64,000 nt of DNA from an uncultured Muribaculum sp. (GTDB lineage Bacteria; Bacteroidota; Bacteroidia; Bacteroidales; Muribaculaceae). The notes beneath the pieces were generated by a model, which did not search any database, was not told the origin of the DNA, and saw only the letters and a program-made list of their open reading frames with translations. Below are positions 17,177-25,222 of this stretch, in pieces; positions within the stretch are counted from its first letter, which is position 1, and each line of letters begins with the position of its first letter. A program made the translations under genes and the position numbers. The DNA lies in contig CAJUMZ010000002.1 in NCBI GenBank assembly GCA_910587665.1, forward strand, positions 62,001 to 126,000. The letters run 5' to 3'.

Positions 17177-18226
17177 ATGCGCATAGTCATTGCCCCCGAC
17201 AAGTATAAAGGCACCCTGACCTCGGTTGAAGCCGCAAGGGCAATCCGCGATGGCGTTTTGGAGGTATGCCCCGACGCCGAAGTGCATATTGTGCCGATGG
17301 CCGACGGCGGCGAAGGCACTGCCGCGCTCCTTGCACGTACAATGAATTTTACACGCCATTCGGCTGTCATACATGCGCCTCTGCCTGAGTTACCTCCCAC
17401 CAATGCCACCTATTATTACAGCGAGGCGGAGCGTGCGGTACTCTTCGACTCGGCAACGGCGGTAGGGCTGACGCTCATTCCGCCGGAAAAGCGCGATATC
17501 ATCCGCGCCTCTTCCGCACCGATAGGAGAACTGCTACACATCATTCGTGAACGCCACGATTTCAACTCCGCTTTTATCGGACTCGGTGGCACGGCTACAT
17601 GCGATGGCGGCATGGGGATGGTGTTTTACCTTGCAAAACATAAGGTGCCGTTGCCTTCTTCCATCGTCGGGCTGTATGACGCCGGTGTGCCGTTGCTTGC
17701 CCAGGAAGGTGAGCCGTCGGCTCTGTCGTTTGCCCCACAGAAAGGAGCTACACCCGACGACATTCCCTTTCTTGCACAACGCCTGCGCAAAGCGACGGCC
17801 ATAATGCCTGCCGCAAACCCCGACACACCAGGCGCCGGAGCTGCAGGCGGCCTTGGATTCGCAATTCTCGCCATTGGAGGGAAATTATGTCCCGGTGTCG
17901 ACGTGGTAGCGGGGTCAAGGATAAGCGACCTGAGCCCCGACCTGATAATTACGGGCGAAGGGTGCATCGACAGCCAGTCGGCCATGGGGAAAGTGCTCTC
18001 CTACTTTATCGAATATCGTCGGAAGCATGGTACTCCGGTGGTAGCCGTAGGGGGATGTGTTGATCCCGGCTGCTCCCTCTCCCCCTCTTTCTCGGAAATA
18101 ATCGCGGCCGACGCCTATGAGCCGCGCGACGTAAGCCCGGTCACGCCGCAAGTGGCGGCATGGCGGCTTAAAGAGGCGATAATCGACCGCCTCCCTTCCA
18201 TCCTAAAGTCATCGGGACTCGCATAA
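17177..18226 (+). CDS. glxK: Glycerate kinase
   Basis: A 349-residue GckA/GlxK-type glycerate kinase, class 1 (glycerate 2-kinase family). Hallmarks are the N-terminal APDKYKGTLTSVEAARAIRD, the MADGGEGT motif near residue 40, the GLGGTATCDGGMGM loop near 135-148, the PGAGAAGGLGFA segment near 218-229 and the TGEGCIDSQS motif near 258. It phosphorylates glycerate with ATP and feeds it to lower glycolysis. It follows lepA closely and has no promoter of its own that I can see. Confidence 0.93.
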   Translation: MRIVIAPDKYKGTLTSVEAARAIRDGVLEVCPDAEVHIVPMADGGEGTAALLARTMNFTRHSAVIHAPLPELPPTNATYYYSEAERAVLFDSATAVGLTLIPPEKRDIIRASSAPIGELLHIIRERHDFNSAFIGLGGTATCDGGMGMVFYLAKHKVPLPSSIVGLYDAGVPLLAQEGEPSALSFAPQKGATPDDIPFLAQRLRKATAIMPAANPDTPGAGAAGGLGFAILAIGGKLCPGVDVVAGSRISDLSPDLIITGEGCIDSQSAMGKVLSYFIEYRRKHGTPVVAVGGCVDPGCSLSPSFSEIIAADAYEPRDVSPVTPQVAAWRLKEAIIDRLPSILKSSGLA

Positions 18227-18301
18227 ACAGGTTGAACGCTTTGGTTGTTATATTGAAGTGATGATTATTTATTGCTTCAACGACTATCTATTGCTTCAAC
18301 T

Positions 18302-19702
18302 ATGAGTCAAAGACAAGAAGAATCGCCTACTTTCCCTACCAAAGTGTATTATTCGGCAAAACGCGCCCTACGAAGTCACGCCTCGGGCGGCAATGTGCTG
18401 ATTGCGGCAACAGTGTTGGCCCTCGTAGCGGCAAATCTTCCCGGCATCGGAGAGTTGTACAACGACTTCTGGAATCAGGAAGTAAGGCTTCAGGTCGGGT
18501 CGTTCAACATATTCAGCCATGCCGGTCATCCGATGACCATGTTGCAGTTTATCAACGATGCCTTGATGGCGATATTCTTTTTCACCATCGGACTCGAGAT
18601 AAAGCGCGAGGTACTCGTAGGCGAACTAAGCTCGTTCAAGCAGGCGCTCCTGCCGATAATCGCCGCTATCGGCGGCATGATCGTGCCGGTGGGCATCTAT
18701 ATCGCACTAAGCTCCGGTACCGACTATGTCGACGGCGCGGCGATACCGATGGCCACCGACATAGCCTTCTCGCTCGGCATCCTTGCGATGCTCGGAAGCA
18801 GGGTGCCAATATCGCTCAAGATATTCCTGACCACGCTCGCCGTGGTCGACGACATAGGCGGCATCATCGTAATTGCGGCATTCTACTCGACCCACATCGA
18901 GGTGATGTACATAGTCTATGCCCTGATACTTCTCGGAGTGCTTTTCCTCGGCTCCATATTCAGTATACAGAGCAAAATATTCTATCTGTTGATCGGAACA
19001 GCCGTGTGGTACTTGTTCCTCAATTCAGGCATCCACCCGACAATCGCGGGTGTGCTCGTGGCATTCTGCGTACCCGCCACACCGGTATTCGCACCTAAGA
19101 AATATGTGCAGATGATACGTAAGTCCATCTCCCATTTCAATGCCGAGGATGACGAACTGTTAAGCCGCCGCTCTATCCTAAACAAGGATCAGATGGACTG
19201 GCTGAAACAGGTGGAATCGGCGTCTGACAAGGTCATATCCCCCTTGCAGGATCTTGAAGACTCCCTCCATCCGGTGGTCAACTATATGATTATCCCCGTA
19301 TTTGCCTTCGCCAACGCCGGTATCAGCCTGTGGCACATGGAACCGTCGGCAATATGGAGCGGCATCGGACTCGCCATCATATGCGGACTCGTATTAGGCA
19401 AGTTCCTTGGTATATTCATCTTCACCTGGGGTGCCGTCAAGCTGCGCCTCGCTCCGATACCAGACCATACCGACTGGAAGATGCTCGCATCGATCGCCAT
19501 GCTCGGCGGCATAGGATTTACCGTATCGCTCTTCATCGCCAACCTATCGTTTGGCGACATGGGACCCCACGGCGCCGAACTGCTCAACAACGCCAAGCTC
19601 GGCATCGTCGTAGGATCGCTGCTCGCCGGTGTGCTCGGCTTCCTCCTCCTGCACCGCTACCTCCCCCGCACCGCCTGCGACGCAAACCCCGACGAGTGCT
19701 AA
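18302..19702 (+). CDS. nhaA: Na+/H+ antiporter NhaA
   Basis: A 466-residue inner-membrane protein with about 12 hydrophobic segments. The conserved features include FFFTIGLEIKREVLVGEL, AIPMATDIAFSLGILAMLG and VVDDIGGI, the last carrying the adjacent aspartates used for ion exchange. The IPVFAFANAG and IAMLGGIGFTVSLFIANL motifs near the end are also diagnostic. It exports sodium in exchange for protons. The frame can be extended to a TTG at 18272, but ATG 18302 is preferred. A 12-base direct repeat TATTGCTTCAAC occurs twice just before this start, at about 18269 and 18288. Confidence 0.95.
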   Translation: MSQRQEESPTFPTKVYYSAKRALRSHASGGNVLIAATVLALVAANLPGIGELYNDFWNQEVRLQVGSFNIFSHAGHPMTMLQFINDALMAIFFFTIGLEIKREVLVGELSSFKQALLPIIAAIGGMIVPVGIYIALSSGTDYVDGAAIPMATDIAFSLGILAMLGSRVPISLKIFLTTLAVVDDIGGIIVIAAFYSTHIEVMYIVYALILLGVLFLGSIFSIQSKIFYLLIGTAVWYLFLNSGIHPTIAGVLVAFCVPATPVFAPKKYVQMIRKSISHFNAEDDELLSRRSILNKDQMDWLKQVESASDKVISPLQDLEDSLHPVVNYMIIPVFAFANAGISLWHMEPSAIWSGIGLAIICGLVLGKFLGIFIFTWGAVKLRLAPIPDHTDWKMLASIAMLGGIGFTVSLFIANLSFGDMGPHGAELLNNAKLGIVVGSLLAGVLGFLLLHRYLPRTACDANPDEC

Positions 19703-19730
19703 TCTCCCAACCGTGAGATTATTTCTTTTT
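19700..19730 (+). terminator. Terminator overlapping the nhaA stop codon
   Basis: TAATCTC / GAGATTA form a 7-bp stem with an 8-base loop, followed by TTTCTTTTT. The stem begins at the nhaA stop codon itself. Confidence 0.65.
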
Positions 19731-19800
19731 CGTGGGGAGAATTTTTTCTCGTCTGCTTTAAGACGGCGTTCAACTTTCTTTGCAAGATATTTTTTCTGGT

Positions 19801-19845
19801 TATAATCGGCAAAAAGGTCTTGGCATGTTTGGTTTGCCGATTATA
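19801..19845. repeat. 13-bp perfect inverted repeat with a third half-site at the promoter
   Basis: TATAATCGGCAAA at 19801-19813 is inverted at 19833-19845 (19-base spacer). The core TATAATCGG recurs at 19883-19891, inside the spacer of the ATPase promoter and touching its -7 box. Three related half-sites around one promoter suggest protein binding; the T-run needed for a terminator is absent. Confidence 0.45.
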
Positions 19846-19892
19846 TTCGGGAATTTATGCATATTTCGCTTGTTTCTCCGAGTATAATCGGT

Positions 19893-19900
19893 TATCTTTG
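19893..19900 (+). promoter_or_regulatory. -7 element for the first DUF4143 ATPase
   Basis: TATCTTTG with TTG at 19870-19872 (20-base spacer) forms a good promoter; 17 bases separate it from the ATG at 19918. Confidence 0.65.
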
Positions 19901-19917
19901 CAGAAAATTTCGCAACC

Positions 19918-21129
19918 ATGGAACTGATTCCACGTCCCCAATACACGGAGAAGATAGCCGGGCTAATCAATCGCGGTATGATGCTTATACTTGTAGGCCA
20001 ACGCCGCGTAGGTAAAAGCAAAGTGCTTGAACTATTTAAGGACTGGCTTGAGCATAATCGCCCCGAAGCGAACATTGTGTTCATAAACAAGGAGTTTCAA
20101 GAATTCCGCGACATTGTCACGGCAGAGCAGTTGTACGACTATGCGTCGGCACGCCTGCCCAAAGGAGGTGACAATTATCTCCTGATTGATGAGGTGCAGG
20201 ATGTCGAGAATTTTGAGGAGGCGCTCCGCAGTCTTCACGCCGAGGATCGTTGTCAGGTGATAGCCACCGGAAGCAACGCCTACGTATTTTCGAGCGAATT
20301 GGGCACACACCTTTCCGGACGCTACATTGAGATCAAGGTCTATAATCTCTCTTATAAGGAATTCCTACGCTTCCACAAGATCGAGGATAGTGGCAAAGCC
20401 ATCATGGAATACCTAAAAATCGGTGGGCTTCCCGGCCTTATGGCCTTTAAGTTCGAAGAGCTGTCGCAAATCAACGACTATCTGGAAGGGGTCTACAATA
20501 CCATCCTCATCAAGGACATAGTCCGCCGTGAGAAAGTCCGCAATGTGACGCAGCTGGAAAACATTACACGGTTTGTTGCTGACAACATCGGCAAACCGAC
20601 TTCCATCACCAACATTGCCCGTTACATGACGTCAAAGGGCGAGAAGATCAGCGATGAAACCATCACTAACTATCTCAGATACCTTCGCGATGCCTTCCTC
20701 GCGATACCCGTCAAGAGATTCGACATTCACGGCAAGATGCTGCTTGAGTCAAATAACAAGCATTATTTCTCCGACCATGGCATCCGCAATTTTCTCTGCG
20801 GCTCCAATTTCCGTGGAAGCATCGAGAAAATAATGGAGAATGTTGTCTGGAACCACATGCGGCGCCAAGGTTTCGACGTCACGGTCGGCATCCTTCGTGC
20901 CGGCGAAATTGATTTCGTAGCAACCAAGGGCGAGAAGCGCATGTATATCCAGATTACCTACCTTCTTGCCTCCGAAGAGACAATAAAGCGGGAGTTCGGC
21001 AATCTTGCCGCCATCAAGGACAATCATCCGAAGTATGTAGTATCACTGGACCCTGTTAACGGAGGATTCAGCGAGTATCCCGGCATCAACCATATGAATC
21101 TACGGAATTTCCTTAAGACAGAATTTTAG
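19918..21129 (+). CDS. AAA_14-type ATPase with DUF4143 domain
   Basis: A 403-residue soluble ATPase. The AAA_14 domain has Walker A GQRRVGKSK near residues 28-36 and Walker B LLIDEVQDV near 90-98. A winged-helix segment (NIARYMTSKGEKISDETITNY) follows, then the DUF4143 C-terminal domain, which has a PD-(D/E)XK nuclease-like fold in the family. Here the acidic strand GEIDFVATKG is present but the expected E-x-K is replaced by YIQITYL, so the nuclease-like site looks degenerate. These ATPases are abundant, often multicopy, accessory genes in gut Bacteroidales, with no settled function. A second member is at 42002-43294. Confidence 0.88.
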   Translation: MELIPRPQYTEKIAGLINRGMMLILVGQRRVGKSKVLELFKDWLEHNRPEANIVFINKEFQEFRDIVTAEQLYDYASARLPKGGDNYLLIDEVQDVENFEEALRSLHAEDRCQVIATGSNAYVFSSELGTHLSGRYIEIKVYNLSYKEFLRFHKIEDSGKAIMEYLKIGGLPGLMAFKFEELSQINDYLEGVYNTILIKDIVRREKVRNVTQLENITRFVADNIGKPTSITNIARYMTSKGEKISDETITNYLRYLRDAFLAIPVKRFDIHGKMLLESNNKHYFSDHGIRNFLCGSNFRGSIEKIMENVVWNHMRRQGFDVTVGILRAGEIDFVATKGEKRMYIQITYLLASEETIKREFGNLAAIKDNHPKYVVSLDPVNGGFSEYPGINHMNLRNFLKTEF

Positions 21130-21285
21130 CTCTCCATCTTAGCCAAATTTACCGTTGTACATTCCATAATTATTCGGTTCAACGCAACCTGTCACAATCT
21201 TCTTCCTTAAAAAGGATTGAAGGAGAGGAGATTTGTTGGCGATTATGTTTATCTTTGCGGATGTTATCACAATTTTTGAAGGGCC

Positions 21286-21735
21286 ATGGAAAAATCTACT
21301 CAGACGGATTATTATAACTCAAAAGTCGATTGGTTGGTATATGCAATCGTTTTGTTTACAGTTGCCTGCTGTTTTTTCGGTCCGGTTCTGACCGACGAGG
21401 ATTATTGGCTTGGCTTTGTGTTGAGTGTGATTTTTGTTGCCATTGAGATATTCATGTTTGCATCCGTCAAATATGCCATACGCGGAGACGAGTTGGGGAT
21501 AAGGACACTTTCTTATAAATGGGAGTGGTTTCCAATCGACGGTATATCAGAGGTGGCAAAAGTTACGGGATGTCTGAGCTCTGCCGCTTTGTCGGTCAAG
21601 AGAGTCCGCATAAAGTTTTCCGACCCTAAAATTCTGAAAAGCCATATGCCATTGGAGATTTCGCCTGATAGAAGAGACCATTTTATAGGAAGGCTCATAG
21701 CAATCAACCCGAATATAACGAAAGTAAAGCGATAG
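21286..21735 (+). CDS. PH-like (bacterial pleckstrin homology) membrane protein
   Basis: A 149-residue protein with two N-terminal membrane helices (about residues 16-35 and 42-60) followed by a small beta-rich domain (GDELGIRTLSYKWEWFPIDG; RVRIKFSDPKILKSHMPLEI) that matches the shape of short bacterial PH domain proteins. Function unknown. It is preceded by a TATCTTTG -7 box at 21250-21257 without a clear -33 partner. It is probably transcribed alone. Confidence 0.65.
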   Translation: MEKSTQTDYYNSKVDWLVYAIVLFTVACCFFGPVLTDEDYWLGFVLSVIFVAIEIFMFASVKYAIRGDELGIRTLSYKWEWFPIDGISEVAKVTGCLSSAALSVKRVRIKFSDPKILKSHMPLEISPDRRDHFIGRLIAINPNITKVKR

Positions 21736-21741
21736 ATACAG

Positions 21742-21785
21742 ATATCCCATGGGCGGATGCCGGAGCATCACGCGCCATGGGATAT
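21742..21785. repeat. Inverted repeat between convergent genes
   Basis: ATATCCCATGG and CCATGGGATAT are perfect 11-base inverted arms separated by 22 bases, lying between two convergent genes. There is no T-run on either side, so it is at best a weak terminator. Confidence 0.45.
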
Positions 21786-21806
21786 GTTGATATGCAGGAG
21801 AGGGAT

Positions 21807-23000
21807 TTATTTCTTGAAGAGCTGCGGAACAAATTCTGTCAGGTATATGCGCCAGTTTTTCCAGATATGACCGTCGGGCGACTCATAGTAGACGTAAGGA
21901 TAGCCGTTAGAGTCAAGGACTTCGCGGAATTTCTTGTTTTCGTCATAGAGGAAATCCTTCTCGCCGATAGCCACCCAGTAAAGCTTGGGCTTAGCGGCAA
22001 ACTGTGTGGCAAGTTTGCCGGAAAAGTCGGCATAAACTTCTGAAGGAGCGTTCCCGTCGGGAGTGATCTTGGCGGAGAAAAGCCCTACATAGTCAAACAG
22101 ATCGGGAAATTGCTTCGAGATGTGGAGAGAATGAAATCCACCCATCGACAAGCCGGCAATAGCACGTGCATCCTTTTCAGGGATAGTACGATAATTGCTG
22201 TCTACATATTTTATTACCTCGGGGAAAGTTGACTCAAAAGTCCCGTCCATCGTACGAGGGCGCTGAGCCACCGGCTGCACGAGTCCCTCCGAGGTCTCGC
22301 CGGGAGCCGCCTGCTGCGACACGTTACCGTTGGTCATCACCACGATCATAGGATCGGCCTCGCCGCGCGCGATCAGGTTGTCAAGTATCTGCGCCGCCCT
22401 GCCAAGCTCGCTCCAGGCATTTTCGTCGCCACCCATTCCATGAAGGAGGTAAAGCACCGGATAGCGGCGGTCGCCTTTCTCATAGCCGGCGGGAGTATAC
22501 ACGGTCATGCGACGGTCAGTGCCGAGCGATGTCGGATACCACACTTTCGACAGATTACCGTGGGGCACGTCATGGACGCCGTAGAGGTCAGCCCTGTCAC
22601 CGCCGATGATAAATATGTTGGAGAGCGAAGTGATGTCGCGGAGCAGAAACACATTGGAAGGATCGTTTATCTTCATCGAGTCGACCATGAAGGTATAGCT
22701 GTAAAGCTCAGGCGCGAGCGGAGCCGCTGTGGTGTATTCCCACACTCCATTGGCGTTACGGGTAAGCGTAGCGTAACCCGGAGCGTCAAATACCCCGTAC
22801 GGGGTATCAATCTTTACCGTAGGCAAAAAATCGCCGGTCACCTTCACCTCACTTGCCTTGGGAGCGTTGAGGCGGAATGTCACCGTGTTGTCACTGTTAA
22901 TCTCAGGCGACACCGTAGGCGCGGTGTTCCATAATGCCTGCTGGGCGGAGGCGAGCATCGCCGTAAGCGACACAGCCGCCATCAGAATTGTCTTTTTCAT
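21807..23000 (-). CDS. Secreted CE1-like esterase (feruloyl/acetyl esterase type)
   Basis: A 397-residue protein with a signal peptide (residues 1-19), an N-terminal E-set/CBM48-like beta domain (VTFRLNAPKASEVKVTGDF) and an alpha/beta-hydrolase domain of the putative esterase family. The triad is readable: Ser285 in GLSMGG, Asp349 in GEKDF, His378 in PDGHIW. This two-domain form is typical of Bacteroidetes carbohydrate esterases that remove acyl or feruloyl groups from plant polysaccharides. There is no susC/susD pair nearby, so it is not in an obvious polysaccharide utilisation locus. The substrate cannot be inferred. Confidence 0.85.
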   Translation of the reverse strand: MKKTILMAAVSLTAMLASAQQALWNTAPTVSPEINSDNTVTFRLNAPKASEVKVTGDFLPTVKIDTPYGVFDAPGYATLTRNANGVWEYTTAAPLAPELYSYTFMVDSMKINDPSNVFLLRDITSLSNIFIIGGDRADLYGVHDVPHGNLSKVWYPTSLGTDRRMTVYTPAGYEKGDRRYPVLYLLHGMGGDENAWSELGRAAQILDNLIARGEADPMIVVMTNGNVSQQAAPGETSEGLVQPVAQRPRTMDGTFESTFPEVIKYVDSNYRTIPEKDARAIAGLSMGGFHSLHISKQFPDLFDYVGLFSAKITPDGNAPSEVYADFSGKLATQFAAKPKLYWVAIGEKDFLYDENKKFREVLDSNGYPYVYYESPDGHIWKNWRIYLTEFVPQLFKK

Positions 23001-23048
23001 TGTAGTTTGATATTTGTGGTTACTGTTTTAAATATATCCTTTATTCCT

Positions 23049-24005
23049 CTATTCCTTGTATCCCGTTGATCGGAAAAGCTCCTTGTCCTCGGCAACGCTG
23101 TTACCCACCGTGGTAAGCATGTCGCCCAGCAGCGCGCCGTTGATGCCGCCGCGGAGCATACGCTCCATCGTAGCGCGGGAAAGGCGCATCCTTCCTCCCG
23201 CAAAACGTAAAGTCACCTTAGGTGCGATAAGGCGGAAAAGGGCGGCAGTACGCACGATTTCCTCCTCACCGATCAACGGCACATCCTGAAGCGCCGTACC
23301 CTTTATCGGATTCAATATATTGACCGGAATCGACACGGCACCCGCCTCACGCGCCTCCTCGGCAAGCATAAGACGCTGACGCATGGTCTCCCCCATACCG
23401 ATGATTCCGCCGCAGCAAACCTCCATCCCCACCTCCCGGGCAAGTGCGATCGTGCGCAACTTGTCGGCATGGGTATGGGTTGTGCAAAGCGACGGAAAGT
23501 AATCGGAAGATGTCTCAAGATTACAGTGATACCGTTTCACGCCGGCATCATAAAGCGCCTGCAGCTCGTCACGGTTCAACAGCCCCATGGAGGCGCACAT
23601 ATAAAGCCCCGTCGACTCTCCTACCTTCCGGTAAACGTCGCAAAACGTGCCTATGTCGCCCGGCGCCACCTTTCTGCCGCTCGTGACCAGGGAATAACGC
23701 TTTATACCGGCTTCACAATTAAGCCTGGCGGCATGCAGCGCCTCATCCTCCCCGACGAAATCATACTCGTCGATACCGGTGTGGTGACAACGCGACTGCG
23801 CGCACCACTTGCAATCTTCCGTGCACCTGCCTGAACGCGCGTTGACGATCGAGCATGTGTCGATCACATCGCCACACCAATGGCGGCGCACCTCGTCGGC
23901 GGCGTCGGCAAGCATGTCGGCACTATATTTTTCATTCAGTTCAATAGCTTCGTCGATTGTAGCCGGGATGCCGGCTATAGCACGCTTTTTTACCTTTTCG
24001 AGCAT
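23049..24005 (-). CDS. bioB: Biotin synthase
   Basis: A 318-residue radical SAM enzyme. The radical SAM cluster motif is CTEDCKWCAQ (CX3CX2C) near residue 60. The downstream NPIKGTALQDVPLIG and RFAGGRMRLSR motifs are those of BioB, which inserts sulfur into dethiobiotin using an auxiliary Fe-S cluster. Start set at ATG 24005; a GTG one codon upstream is possible. No other biotin genes are near, so this is a stand-alone bioB. A -7-like TATCTTCG lies upstream on the minus strand. Confidence 0.93.
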   Translation of the reverse strand: MLEKVKKRAIAGIPATIDEAIELNEKYSADMLADAADEVRRHWCGDVIDTCSIVNARSGRCTEDCKWCAQSRCHHTGIDEYDFVGEDEALHAARLNCEAGIKRYSLVTSGRKVAPGDIGTFCDVYRKVGESTGLYMCASMGLLNRDELQALYDAGVKRYHCNLETSSDYFPSLCTTHTHADKLRTIALAREVGMEVCCGGIIGMGETMRQRLMLAEEAREAGAVSIPVNILNPIKGTALQDVPLIGEEEIVRTAALFRLIAPKVTLRFAGGRMRLSRATMERMLRGGINGALLGDMLTTVGNSVAEDKELFRSTGYKE

Positions 24006-24126
24006 CACATGAAATCATTTAACACGCGAAGATAATCAATTATCGGCAAAAAGAGTTCACTTTCATCATGTAAATTTCGGTACTTATCTGTAACTTTGAC
24101 CGCCTCAATCATAATCACACAGCGGG

Positions 24127-24537
24127 ATGAAAGGAATCTTAAAGAAAATAATGTGGGCGGTCATAGCCGTGGCGGTAATCGCGATAGCCGTGTTTGCGGC
24201 GCGCATGATATGGGAGCAGCGGCAACTTGACGCCGGGTCACGCCGCATCAACGCCGTGATCGAGGGTGTGAGCCGCGTCCATCACGACGAACAGATGCAA
24301 AAGGTAGGCAGACACCGCTACCGCAAGATGCCCGCCTACACAGAAACCGTAATATACTACACCTACCGGGTCGACGGCGAGTCGTACAGCGACGATATCA
24401 GCACCCGCCACCCGATGTTGCGCCGCATAGGCAAGGGCGATTCCATCCCGGTAAGGTATGCCCTGTCCGATCCTTCGATCCACCGCGCGATGCCCGACAG
24501 CATACGCAAGCACCGCCTCCCGGCATTCGCCTACTGA
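24127..24537 (+). CDS. DUF3592-like small membrane protein
   Basis: A 136-residue protein with one N-terminal membrane helix (about residues 8-28) and an extracytoplasmic domain (TETVIYYTYRVDGESYSDDI; GDSIPVRYALSDPS) matching DUF3592. Function unknown. Its stop overlaps by 7 bases the end of the convergent ABC ATPase gene. Confidence 0.7.
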   Translation: MKGILKKIMWAVIAVAVIAIAVFAARMIWEQRQLDAGSRRINAVIEGVSRVHHDEQMQKVGRHRYRKMPAYTETVIYYTYRVDGESYSDDISTRHPMLRRIGKGDSIPVRYALSDPSIHRAMPDSIRKHRLPAFAY

Positions 24538-25214
24538 GCCGACTGCGCAACGTCGGCCACGACCGAGCCGTCAAACAGATGCACGACCCTGTGGGCATAG
24601 GCCGCGTCGCGGGCGGAGTGGGTCACCATCACTATGGTAGTGCCCCCGCGGTTAAGCTCCGTCAGCAGTTTCATCACCTCCTCACCGTTGCTTGAGTCAA
24701 GATTACCGGTAGGCTCGTCGGCAAGTATCAGTGCCGGGCGTGTCACCATCGCCCTCGCTATCGCCACCCTCTGCTGCTGACCTCCGGAAAGCTGGCGCGG
24801 ATAATGTCGCAGGCGATGGCTGATATTCATGCGGCGCGTCACCTCCTCGACCCGCTTTTTACGCTCGACCGCGCTGATATCCATATAGTTTAGCGGAAGC
24901 TCGATGTTGTCATACACATTCAGTTCGTCGATGAGATTGAAGCTCTGAAACACAAAGCCTATCATCCCCTTGCGGGTGCGTGTACGCTCCTTTTCCCTAA
25001 GCCCCGACACTTCACGCCCGTTTAGCTTATAGCTTCCTGACGTAGGGCTGTCGAGAAGCCCTATGATGTTGAGCAGCGTCGACTTGCCGCAACCCGACGG
25101 ACCCATGACCGCCACAAACTCCCCTTCGGCAACATTAAGGCTGATCTCGTTGACAGCCACGGTCTCCACCTCGTCGGTGCGAAACAATTTACTGAGATTT
25201 GATATCTGTATCAT
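24531..25214 (-). CDS. ABC transporter ATP-binding protein, MacB/LolD type
   Basis: A 227-residue ATPase with Walker A GPSGCGKST near residues 38-46, the signature LSGGQQQRVAIARA near 141-154 and Walker B LILADEPTGNLDSS near 160-173. The family is that of MacB, LolD and FtsE, which power FtsX-like permeases. It follows the permease gene by 8 bases on the same strand and is the second gene of that unit. Confidence 0.93.
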   Translation of the reverse strand: MIQISNLSKLFRTDEVETVAVNEISLNVAEGEFVAVMGPSGCGKSTLLNIIGLLDSPTSGSYKLNGREVSGLREKERTRTRKGMIGFVFQSFNLIDELNVYDNIELPLNYMDISAVERKKRVEEVTRRMNISHRLRHYPRQLSGGQQQRVAIARAMVTRPALILADEPTGNLDSSNGEEVMKLLTELNRGGTTIVMVTHSARDAAYAHRVVHLFDGSVVADVAQSAQ

Positions 25215-25222
25215 ATTCTGAT

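Noticed and set aside
23049..24005. Biotin operon
   Set aside because: No bioA, bioD or bioF is present in the window; bioB stands alone.
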